From Paracoccaceae bacterium (lineage in GTDB: Bacteria > Pseudomonadota > Alphaproteobacteria > Rhodobacterales > Rhodobacteraceae), in contig JALVEX010000150.1 in assembly GCA_027030435.1 (NCBI GenBank), positions 1 to 12,920 on the forward strand: a DNA stretch of 12,920 nucleotides. The letters run 5' to 3'. Of the stretch, positions 1-6,133 are shown one piece after another (positions within the stretch are counted from its first letter, which is position 1; the number at the start of each line of letters is the position of its first letter). Under the pieces are notes generated by a model, which saw only the letters and a list, made by a program, of their open reading frames with translations, was not told where the DNA came from and did not search any database. The position numbers were made by a program, and so were the translations under genes.

Positions 1-40
1 TGGGTATGGCACGAAGATGCTTGTTGACGAACGCGCTCAT
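1..40 (-). CDS. msrQ: Probable MsrQ, N-terminal fragment (heme membrane subunit of methionine sulfoxide reductase)
   Basis: Only the first 13 codons lie in the window, reading MSAFVNKHLRAIP on the minus strand before it runs off the left edge. The ATG is 8 bases after the msrP stop, with a purine-rich GAGAAG stretch ahead of it that can serve as ribosome binding site. MsrQ is the inner-membrane b-type heme protein that feeds electrons from the quinone pool or a flavin reductase to periplasmic MsrP, and msrQ normally follows msrP directly. The identity is inferred from this position and from the short basic N-terminus; no membrane segment is visible yet. Another small downstream gene cannot be excluded. 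Confidence 0.55.
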   Translation of the reverse strand, partial: MSAFVNKHLRAIP

Positions 41-48
41 CCGGCTTC

Positions 49-987
49 TCAGAAGAATTTCTTCAGATCCATGCCCTTGTAGAGATGCGCCACATCCTCG
101 GCATATCCGTTGAAGGGCAGGGTCGGACGGCGACGAGCGAAGAAGCCATCGCCGATCCGCCGCTCTGTGGCTTGTGACCAGCGTGGATGATCCACCTCCG
201 GGTTCACATTGGCATAGAAGCCGTATTCGTCCGGGCCGATCTTGTTCCAGGTGGTTTCGGGCTGTTTGTCCGTCAAGGTGATGCGAACGATGGACTTGAT
301 CGATTTGAAGCCGTATTTCCAGGGCACCACAAGGCGGATCGGCGCCCCGCATTGTGGCGCAAGCGGCTCACCGTATATGCCCGTGGCCAGAATCGTCAGC
401 GGATGCATGGCCTCATCGAGGCGCAGGCCCTCGCGATAGGGCCAGTCCAGATAGCCGGTTTTCTGGCCGGGCATTTCCGAAGGCCGCAGAAGCGTTTCGA
501 AGGCCACATATTTCGCGCCATTCCGCACCCCGACGCGCTCCAGCAGCCGGCGAAGCTCGAAACCGGCCCAGGGCACCACCATCGACCACGCCTCCACGCA
601 CCGCAGCCGGTAGATGCGCTCTTCCATCTGCATGCCCTTCAGAAGATCGTCGAGATCATATTCGCCCGGCCTTTCCACCAGACCATCGATCTTCACGCTC
701 CAGGGGTGCGTGGTGAGCCGGCCGCCATATTTCGCCGGATCCCTCTTGCCCGTGCCGAACTCGTAGAAATTGTTGTAGTTCTCTATATCCTCTTTCGGAT
801 TGGGCTTTTCGTCGGTGGAATAGGGGCTCGGGATCGTCGCTATCCCGGCAATGGCGCGCATCGGGCCGGATGCGAGCCCTGCTGCCGCCAGTCCTGCCAT
901 GCCGGCCATGATCCGGCGCCGATCTAGATACAGCGCCTTCGGTGTGACATCCGCCCAGCGCAATCCACCAATCTGCCTTCTTGTCAT
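49..987 (-). CDS. msrP: Protein-methionine-sulfoxide reductase catalytic subunit MsrP (YedY family)
   Basis: MsrP is the periplasmic molybdopterin enzyme that reduces methionine sulfoxide in oxidised envelope proteins, with MsrQ as electron donor. The product is 312 residues from the chosen start, the normal family size. The N-terminus carries a Tat-type signal (YLDRRRIMAG followed by an Ala/Gly-rich hydrophobic stretch), as expected for export of a folded cofactor protein. The molybdenum-ligating cysteine sits in YRLRCVEAWSMVVPW, about residue 130, and the family blocks VPWKYGFKSIKSI, DEYGFYANVNP and DHPRWSQATERR all follow in order. An ATG 11 codons upstream (1018-1020) is also open, but the start at 985-987 has a GGAGAG at a good distance and matches family N-termini. 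Transcribed with msrQ and divergent from the DUF302-like gene. The assignment is firm; only the start is open. Confidence 0.95.
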   Translation of the reverse strand: MTRRQIGGLRWADVTPKALYLDRRRIMAGMAGLAAAGLASGPMRAIAGIATIPSPYSTDEKPNPKEDIENYNNFYEFGTGKRDPAKYGGRLTTHPWSVKIDGLVERPGEYDLDDLLKGMQMEERIYRLRCVEAWSMVVPWAGFELRRLLERVGVRNGAKYVAFETLLRPSEMPGQKTGYLDWPYREGLRLDEAMHPLTILATGIYGEPLAPQCGAPIRLVVPWKYGFKSIKSIVRITLTDKQPETTWNKIGPDEYGFYANVNPEVDHPRWSQATERRIGDGFFARRRPTLPFNGYAEDVAHLYKGMDLKKFF

Positions 988-994
988 GCAATCG

Positions 995-1000
995 CTCTCC
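995..1000 (-). promoter_or_regulatory. Ribosome binding site of msrP
   Basis: On the minus strand GGAGAG lies 7 bases before the ATG at 985-987. It decides between this start and the in-frame ATG codons at 1015-1020, which have only AAGG almost touching the start codon. Confidence 0.55.
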
Positions 1001-1069
1001 ACTTCGCTCAAGCGCATCATGCCTTACGAGGGCTTGTGGTCAAAGCCAAAGCAACCTTGCTCACGAGAA

Positions 1070-1090
1070 TGTTCATGGCCCGTGTTCATG
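1070..1090. repeat. Direct repeat TGTTCATG x2 in the msrP/DUF302 divergent promoter region
   Basis: TGTTCATG occurs at 1070-1077 and again at 1083-1090, a 13-base period, within the 221-bp non-coding stretch between the divergent msrP and DUF302-like genes. Tandem half-sites of this kind can bind response regulators or other dimeric factors. No regulator can be named from the sequence, and a chance repeat is possible. Confidence 0.3.
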
Positions 1091-1138
1091 ACCGCTTCGA
1101 GCCTTATGCCGTGGATTGTCGCAGCCGCCGCTCCGGGT

Positions 1139-1167
1139 TTGACAACGAGGATCGCGCCCCCCAGACT
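1139..1167 (+). promoter_or_regulatory. Candidate sigma-70 type promoter for the DUF302-like gene
   Basis: A perfect TTGACA lies at 1139-1144, followed after 17 bases by CAGACT (1162-1167), which matches three of six positions of the -10 consensus. Transcription would begin near 1174, leaving a leader of about 35 bases before the ATG at 1209. The weak -10 keeps this tentative. Confidence 0.4.
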
Positions 1168-1208
1168 GGAACGACGAACAGGACAAAACAGCAATCCAGG
1201 GAGTTTGC

Positions 1209-1655
1209 ATGAGATTTCCGTATCATCTTGCGGCGATCGGATCGCTTTTTCTCGCCGCACCCATCGCCATGGCCGACACCGCAGCGGTAACCTACATTTC
1301 ACCGGACGATTTCGAGGATACCATCTTTTCCATCGAAAGTGCCATTGTCGAGCAGGGGCTGAAGATCGAGCATATCAATCATGTGGGCGACATGCTCGAG
1401 CGCACCCGAAAGGATGTGGGCAGCGACAAGATCATCTTCGACCACGCGGATATCTACAACTTCTGCTCGGCAAAAGTTTCGCGCGAGGTGATGGAAGCCG
1501 ATCCCCTCAACCTCGTGCACTGCCCCTACCGTATCTTCGTGATGCAGGAGCATGGATCCGATCAGGTTGTCGTGGGCTATCCGAAAATGCCCGAAGGGGA
1601 AATGCAGCAGGTCGAGAAACTGCTTGAAACGATCGTCAGATCCGCGATCGAATAG
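1209..1655 (+). CDS. Small exported DUF302-like protein of unknown function
   Basis: The 148-residue product begins with a Sec signal peptide (MRFPYHLAAIGSLFLAAPIA, cleavage expected after AMA near residue 22). The mature part of about 126 residues is likely periplasmic. Its layout recalls the DUF302 family: a regulatory-looking N-terminal half (SIESAIVEQGLKI), then FCSAKVSREVMEADP, then a hydrophobic strand PYRIFVM and VVVGYP. Two cysteines, residues 86 and 105, are the only ones in the protein and could form a disulfide or bind a metal; that is inference. AGGGAG lies 5 bases before the ATG. The gene is divergent from msrP and convergent with mcd, whose stop lies only 6 bases beyond. DUF302 has no settled function. 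I place it in the family by pattern only, so membership is moderately sure and the role unknown. Confidence 0.7.
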   Translation: MRFPYHLAAIGSLFLAAPIAMADTAAVTYISPDDFEDTIFSIESAIVEQGLKIEHINHVGDMLERTRKDVGSDKIIFDHADIYNFCSAKVSREVMEADPLNLVHCPYRIFVMQEHGSDQVVVGYPKMPEGEMQQVEKLLETIVRSAIE

Positions 1656-1661
1656 GCGGCT

Positions 1662-3311
1662 TCATGCCAGAAGGCGGCGCGCGATCACCGTGGCCTGGAT
1701 TTCCGCCGCACCCTCGAAGATGTTGAGGATCCGGGCATCGCACAGGATGCGGCTGATGGGATATTCCAGCGCAAAGCCATTGCCTCCATGGATCTGCAGC
1801 GCATTGTCGGCCGCAGCCCAGGCGACGCGCGCGCCAAGGAGCTTGGCCATGCCGGCTTCGAGATCGCAGCGTTTGCCGTGATCCTTCTGCCAGGCGGAGA
1901 AATAGGTGAGCTGGCGCGCCACCATGATTTCCACCGCCATCATGGCTAGCTTGTCGGAGACGCGGGGAAATTCGATCAGCGCCTTGCCGAACTGCCTGCG
2001 CTCCTCGCCGTAGCGCATCCCTGCTTCAAGCGCAGACTGGGCCACGCCGATGGCGCGCGCGGCCGTCTGGATGCGGGCGCTTTCGAAGGTCTGCATCAAC
2101 TGCTTGAAGCCCCGCCCCTCTTCGCCGCCGAGCAGGTTTTCGGCCGGCACGGGAAAGCCATCGAAGGCAAGTTCGTATTCCTTCATGCCGCGATAGCCGA
2201 GCACTTCGATCTCGCCGCCGGTGATGCCGGGATCGGGGAAGGGATCTTCATCGGTGCCGGGCGTTTTTTCGGCGAGAAACATCGAGAGCCCGCGGTAATC
2301 GGCTGTTTCGGGATCGGTGCGGGCAAGGAGCGTCATCAGCCCGGCGCGGGCGGCATGGGTGATCCAGGTCTTGTTGCCGGTGATACGGTATTCATCGCCT
2401 TCCCGCTCGGCGCGGGTGCGCAGGGCGCCGAGATCCGAGCCGGTGTTGGGCTCGGTGAAAACCGCCGTGGGCAGGATTTCGGCGCTGGCGATGCGCGGCA
2501 GCCATTTTTTCTTCTGTTCCGCCGTGCCACCGCCAAGGATCAGTTCGGCAGCGATTTCGGAGCGGGTGCCGAGGCTGCCCACGCCGATATAACCGCGCGA
2601 AAGCTCCTCCGAGACAACCACCATCGAGGCCTTGGAAAGCCCGAAGCCGCCGTATTCCTCCGGGATGGTGAGGCCGAAAACACCCATTTCGGCCAGCTCC
2701 GCAATGATCTCCATCGGGATCAGTTCATCCTTCAGGTGCCATTCATGGGCGTGAGGGATCACACGCTCATCGGCGTAGCGGCGAAATTGCGCGCGGATCA
2801 TCTCGAGTTCGTCATCAAGGCCCGTGGCGCCGAAGGTGGGGTTGGCAGCCTGCTCGCGCATGAGGGCCGCGAGGCGTGCCCGCGCGGCGGGGGTGTTGGC
2901 GCTGGTGGTGAGGGTTTCGATGGCAGGCGCAGCGAGCGCGGCCTCCTCGAGCCCGAGATCGGCAAGGCGCGCCATCTCGCCCTGGCTCATGGGGATGCCG
3001 CCGCGGATCTGAGCCAGATACTCGCCGAATGCGATCTGGTGGATCAGCTGCTCGATCTCGCCGAACTTCCCCTCCCCCGCAAGCCGCTCGGCCCAGCCCT
3101 GCATCTGAGCCAGCGCTTCCACATATGTCGCCAGCCACGAAAGCGCATGGGCGGCGTGCTGGTTGGCCTCGAAGGCCGCGGGATCAATGCGGCCTTCATC
3201 GGCCACCAGCGCAGCGATGTTTTCGCGCGCCTTCTCGAGCAGGGCCTCAAGAGGTGCAAGGCTCTCTTTCGTGGCGGCAAGAAGATCGGGAAGGAGAGGC
3301 GTTTCGGGCAT
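1662..3311 (-). CDS. mcd: (2S)-methylsuccinyl-CoA dehydrogenase, ethylmalonyl-CoA pathway
   Basis: An acyl-CoA dehydrogenase-type flavoenzyme that oxidises (2S)-methylsuccinyl-CoA to mesaconyl-CoA and passes electrons to ETF, a step of acetate assimilation through the ethylmalonyl-CoA pathway. The product is 549 residues, long for the superfamily. An N-terminal helical extension of about 170 residues (motifs LIHQIAFGEYLAQIRGGIPMSQGE) precedes the usual ACAD fold, and this extension is characteristic of Mcd. The ACAD part shows PEEYGGFGL, FTEPNTGSD, RQFGKALIEFPRVSDKLA, IHGGNGFALEYPISR and the catalytic-glutamate site IFEGAAEIQ near residue 533. The start is uncertain: ATGs at 3350, 3344, 3338, 3320 and 3311 are all in frame and none has a good Shine-Dalgarno. 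I chose the last because MPETPLLPDLL resembles family N-termini. Neighbouring pckA and the etfA at the window end fit C2-growth metabolism. Confidence 0.88.
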   Translation of the reverse strand: MPETPLLPDLLAATKESLAPLEALLEKARENIAALVADEGRIDPAAFEANQHAAHALSWLATYVEALAQMQGWAERLAGEGKFGEIEQLIHQIAFGEYLAQIRGGIPMSQGEMARLADLGLEEAALAAPAIETLTTSANTPAARARLAALMREQAANPTFGATGLDDELEMIRAQFRRYADERVIPHAHEWHLKDELIPMEIIAELAEMGVFGLTIPEEYGGFGLSKASMVVVSEELSRGYIGVGSLGTRSEIAAELILGGGTAEQKKKWLPRIASAEILPTAVFTEPNTGSDLGALRTRAEREGDEYRITGNKTWITHAARAGLMTLLARTDPETADYRGLSMFLAEKTPGTDEDPFPDPGITGGEIEVLGYRGMKEYELAFDGFPVPAENLLGGEEGRGFKQLMQTFESARIQTAARAIGVAQSALEAGMRYGEERRQFGKALIEFPRVSDKLAMMAVEIMVARQLTYFSAWQKDHGKRCDLEAGMAKLLGARVAWAAADNALQIHGGNGFALEYPISRILCDARILNIFEGAAEIQATVIARRLLA

Positions 3312-3446
3312 GTTCTGCATCCATTTCTGCTTTTGCATGGCCATAGCCATTTTGCAGGTGCAGCGCAATTAAAATACGAACGGAGGCCAATCAACGCAGT
3401 AATATGACGCGGCAAATCCGTTTGAAAAATGCCCGGCCGCAATAGA

Positions 3447-3481
3447 AAAACGCCCTGCTTAACAATAAAGCAGGGCGTTTT
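3447..3481 (-). terminator. Intrinsic terminator of pckA
   Basis: A perfect 14-bp stem, AAAACGCCCTGCTT (3447-3460) paired with AAGCAGGGCGTTTT (3468-3481), encloses a 7-base loop. On the minus strand the stem is followed by a T run. It lies 17 bases past the pckA stop, so it ends the pckA transcript and separates it from mcd. Being nearly symmetrical, it may also work in the other direction. Confidence 0.9.
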
Positions 3482-3498
3482 CTCAAGATCTGGTCACC

Positions 3499-5097
3499 TC
3501 AGCCGATGGCGGCAGCTTTCACATCCTCATCGATGTAAGGCATGTATTGCGCGAAATTGTCGATGAACATCTGAACCAGTTTCTGCGCCTGCACATCGTA
3601 GGCCGCGGGATCGGCCCATGTACCGCGCGGATCGAGAAGCGCATCATCCACACCAGGCACGCTTACCGGCACATCGAAGCCGAAATTGGGATCGCGCCGG
3701 AATTCCGCATCATTCAGCGAACCATCGAGCGCCGCGGCCAGGAGCGCGCGCGTGGCCCGGATCGGCATGCGCTTGCCGGCGCCGTAGGCGCCGCCCGTCC
3801 AGCCGGTATTGACGAGCCAGCATGTGGCGCCGTGGGCGCCGATCTTCTTGCGCAGAAGCCTGCCGTATTCCTCGGGGCGGCGGGGCATGAAGGGGGCGCC
3901 GAAACACGTGGAAAACGTGGGCTCGGGCTCCGTTACCCCGCGCTCGGTACCGGCCACCTTGGAGGTGAAGCCTGACAGGAAGTGATACATGGCCTGCGCA
4001 GGCGTCAGCCGCGCGATGGGGGGCAGCACGCCGAAGGCATCGCAGGTGAGCATGATGATGTTCTTCGGGTGCCCGGCCATCGAGCTTTCGGATGCGTTCG
4101 AGATATAGTGCAGCGGATAGGCGCAGCGCATGTTGGCGGTGAGGCTGTCATCCGCGAAATCGAGCGCGCGGGTTTCCTCGTCATACACCATGTTTTCGAT
4201 GATGGTGCCGAATTTCTCGGTGGTGGCGTAGATCTCGGGCTCGGCCTCGGGCGAGAGATTGATGGTTTTCGCGTAGCAGCCGCCCTCGAAATTGAAGATG
4301 CCGTTGTCAGACCATCCGTGTTCGTCGTCCCCGATCAGCACCCGCGAGGGATCGGCCGAGAGGGTCGTCTTGCCGGTGCCGGAAAGGCCGAAGAACACGG
4401 CCGCGTCGTCGGGATTTCCGGGGGCGTGATTGGCCGAGCAGTGCATGGCCATGATGCCCTTGCCGGGCAGGATGTAGTTCAGCAGCGTGAACACCGATTT
4501 CTTGATCTCGCCGGCATAGGCGGTATTGCCGATCAGGATCTTCTTCTTGTCGAAATTGAGCGCGATCACCGTTTCACTGCGGCATCCGTGGCGGCCGGGA
4601 TCGGCCTTGAAGCCGGGGGCATCGATGATGGTGAACTCGGCAATGAAATCCTGGAGCTCTTCGCGCTCGGGGCGGCGCAGCATGGTGCGGGCGAAGAGAT
4701 TGTGCCAGGCAAGCTCGGTGATCACACGCACATTGAGGCGATTTTCGGGATCGGCGCCGCCGAAAAGATCAGCCACGAAAAAATCCTTGCCGTGCATGTA
4801 GTCGAGCATGTCGGCCTCGAGGCGATCGAAGGCCTCGGGATCCATGGGGGCATTGTTTTCCCACCAGATATCGTTTTCAACGGAAGGCGTGCGCACGATG
4901 AACTTGTCTTTCGGCGAGCGGCCGGTGAACTCGCCGGTTTCGACGAGCACAGTGCCCCCCTTGCCAAGGCGCCCTTCACCCCGCTTGATGGCATGCTCGA
5001 TCAGATCGGGCTCCATCAGATTGTAATGCACATTGCCAAGGCCCGTCATGCCCTGATCTTCAAGCGTGAAGGAAGGGTTCACCCGTCCGGTAACCAT
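3499..5097 (-). CDS. pckA: Phosphoenolpyruvate carboxykinase (ATP)
   Basis: Converts oxaloacetate and ATP to phosphoenolpyruvate, CO2 and ADP in the cytoplasm, the entry step of gluconeogenesis from TCA-cycle acids and acetate. The 532-residue product has the usual length of ATP-type PEPCK. The substrate-binding GEFTGRSPKDKFIVR lies near the N-terminus, the P-loop GLSGTGKTTLS and the metal-binding LIGDDEHGW in the middle, and the adenine-side block VNTGWTGGAYGAGKRM in the C-terminal third. No key residue appears lost. The start at 5095-5097 (MVTGRVNPSF) has GGGAG 7 bases upstream and matches relatives; an open extension to 5175 has no such support. Divergent from chvI with a 314-bp shared upstream region, an arrangement also known in rhizobia, where ChvI affects pckA. 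Ended by the hairpin at 3447-3481. Confidence 0.97.
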   Translation of the reverse strand: MVTGRVNPSFTLEDQGMTGLGNVHYNLMEPDLIEHAIKRGEGRLGKGGTVLVETGEFTGRSPKDKFIVRTPSVENDIWWENNAPMDPEAFDRLEADMLDYMHGKDFFVADLFGGADPENRLNVRVITELAWHNLFARTMLRRPEREELQDFIAEFTIIDAPGFKADPGRHGCRSETVIALNFDKKKILIGNTAYAGEIKKSVFTLLNYILPGKGIMAMHCSANHAPGNPDDAAVFFGLSGTGKTTLSADPSRVLIGDDEHGWSDNGIFNFEGGCYAKTINLSPEAEPEIYATTEKFGTIIENMVYDEETRALDFADDSLTANMRCAYPLHYISNASESSMAGHPKNIIMLTCDAFGVLPPIARLTPAQAMYHFLSGFTSKVAGTERGVTEPEPTFSTCFGAPFMPRRPEEYGRLLRKKIGAHGATCWLVNTGWTGGAYGAGKRMPIRATRALLAAALDGSLNDAEFRRDPNFGFDVPVSVPGVDDALLDPRGTWADPAAYDVQAQKLVQMFIDNFAQYMPYIDEDVKAAAIG

Positions 5098-5104
5098 CAT
5101 TTCG

Positions 5105-5109
5105 CTCCC
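5105..5109 (-). promoter_or_regulatory. Ribosome binding site of pckA
   Basis: GGGAG on the minus strand stands 7 bases before the ATG at 5095-5097. It supports the 532-residue form over the adjacent ATG at 5098-5100 (4-base spacing) and over the longer open frame. Confidence 0.6.
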
Positions 5110-5248
5110 GATTTTTCGTCCTTGATGAGGTCTGGCGGCAATCCTCGCGCCCGCAGGAATGGCCGATGTCCTCACTTAACACGTGGGAAGAAAATGGAAA
5201 CCGGGCGCATGTGGGCTGTTAGCGTAATCATCGGAAATATTATTCACG

Positions 5249-5263
5249 ATATTGAAACAATAT
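5249..5263. promoter_or_regulatory. Candidate operator, inverted repeat ATATTG-N3-CAATAT
   Basis: A perfect 6-bp inverted repeat with a 3-base spacer lies about 150 bases from both the pckA and chvI start codons. Together with the upstream ATATT copy at 5237-5241 it could bind a dimeric regulator or form part of the pckA core promoter. The bound protein is unknown. Confidence 0.4.
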
Positions 5264-5411
5264 GGCCACCGCGCCCCGAATCTCGCGTTTTTTTGCCACA
5301 ATTGCACAGCAGAATTGGGGGCGAATCGTGGTTTCACCTTGCTTTGTGCGTCGTTCTTAAAAAGAATGCGCAAAAAGCAGAACAATCGAGAGCAGCACAA
5401 GGAATTCCACA

Positions 5412-6113
5412 ATGGCGACGATCGCACTGGTGGACGATGACCGCAACATTCTGACTTCCGTGGCCATGACGCTCGAAGCCGAAGGCTTCGACGTCGTCAC
5501 CTACAATGACGGACAGACGGCCCTTGACGCCTTCAACAAGAAGATGCCCGACATGGCGGTGCTCGACATAAAGATGCCCCGCATGGACGGCATGGATCTC
5601 CTGCAGCGCCTGCGCCAGAAATCGCAGATCCCGGTGATCTTCCTCACTTCGAAGGATGACGAGATCGACGAGGTTCTCGGCCTTCGCATGGGCGCGGACG
5701 ACTATGTGAAAAAGCCCTTCTCCCAGCGCCTTCTGGTGGAGCGCATCCGCGCGCTTCTGCGCCGCCAGGATGCCATCGCGGGCAAGGATGTGGGCGAGAC
5801 CGAGCAGGACAAGGTGATCGAGCGGGGCAATCTGCGCATGGATCCCCTTCGTCATTCCGTGACCTGGAAAGGCAAGGAAGTCTCGCTCACGGTTACCGAA
5901 TTCCTGCTGCTGAAGGCCCTCGCCCAGCGCCCCGGCTTCGTCAAGAGCCGCGATCAGCTGATGGACGTGGCCTATGACGATCAGGTCTATGTGGACGATC
6001 GCACCATCGACAGCCATATCAAGCGCCTGCGCAAGAAGATGCGCTCGGTGGACGAGAATTTCTCCGCCATCGAAACGCTCTATGGCATCGGCTACAGATA
6101 TAACGAGGAATAA
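5412..6113 (+). CDS. chvI: Response regulator ChvI (OmpR family)
   Basis: DNA-binding response regulator of the ChvG-ChvI system, which in alphaproteobacteria governs the response to acid and cell-envelope stress and influences central metabolism. The 233-residue product has an N-terminal receiver domain with the acidic pair at residues 8-9, the phospho-acceptor Asp52 in AVLDIKMPRMDG, the conserved Thr79 (VIFLTS) and Lys101 (YVKKPFS). The C-terminal winged helix ends with DDRTIDSHIKRLRKKM and ETLYGIGYRY, typical of the OmpR class. AAGGAA lies 7 bases before the ATG. chvG follows after 20 bases, so the two are co-transcribed at the head of the run to 10839. The first 30 residues and the IKMPRMDGM block match ChvI closely, so I am sure of the subfamily. 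Confidence 0.95.
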   Translation: MATIALVDDDRNILTSVAMTLEAEGFDVVTYNDGQTALDAFNKKMPDMAVLDIKMPRMDGMDLLQRLRQKSQIPVIFLTSKDDEIDEVLGLRMGADDYVKKPFSQRLLVERIRALLRRQDAIAGKDVGETEQDKVIERGNLRMDPLRHSVTWKGKEVSLTVTEFLLLKALAQRPGFVKSRDQLMDVAYDDQVYVDDRTIDSHIKRLRKKMRSVDENFSAIETLYGIGYRYNEE

Positions 6114-6133
6114 TCATCGCCAGGGGCAAAGCG

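Larger units (their letters stand above)
5098..5411. promoter_or_regulatory. Divergent pckA/chvI control region with AT-rich island
   Basis: These 314 bases hold no gene I can support. The centre is an AT-rich island at 5235-5263 in otherwise GC-rich sequence. It contains ATATT at 5237-5241 and 5249-5253 and the perfect inverted repeat ATATTG-AAA-CAATAT at 5249-5263, so half-sites recur about every 11-12 bases. A second small palindrome, TTCTT-AAA-AAGAA, lies at 5354-5366, and AAGGAA at 5399-5404 is the chvI ribosome binding site. I could not settle on a -35/-10 pair for either gene. ChvI itself is an obvious candidate to bind here, by analogy and not by a motif I recognise. Confidence 0.5.

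Noticed and set aside
187..927. Open frame of 246 codons opposite msrP
   Set aside because: Antisense to an unambiguous MsrP; composition is rich in His/Arg/Pro as expected of a reverse-frame shadow.
2355..3407. Open frame of 350 codons on the plus strand opposite mcd
   Set aside because: Shadow of the mcd coding pattern, with low-complexity Gly/Ala/Arg composition and no ribosome binding site or domain.
3982..5454. Long open frame (490 codons) on the plus strand opposite pckA
   Set aside because: It is antisense to a fully recognisable PckA, has no family motifs, and arises from the GC-rich codon pattern of the real gene; it also runs across the pckA/chvI control region.
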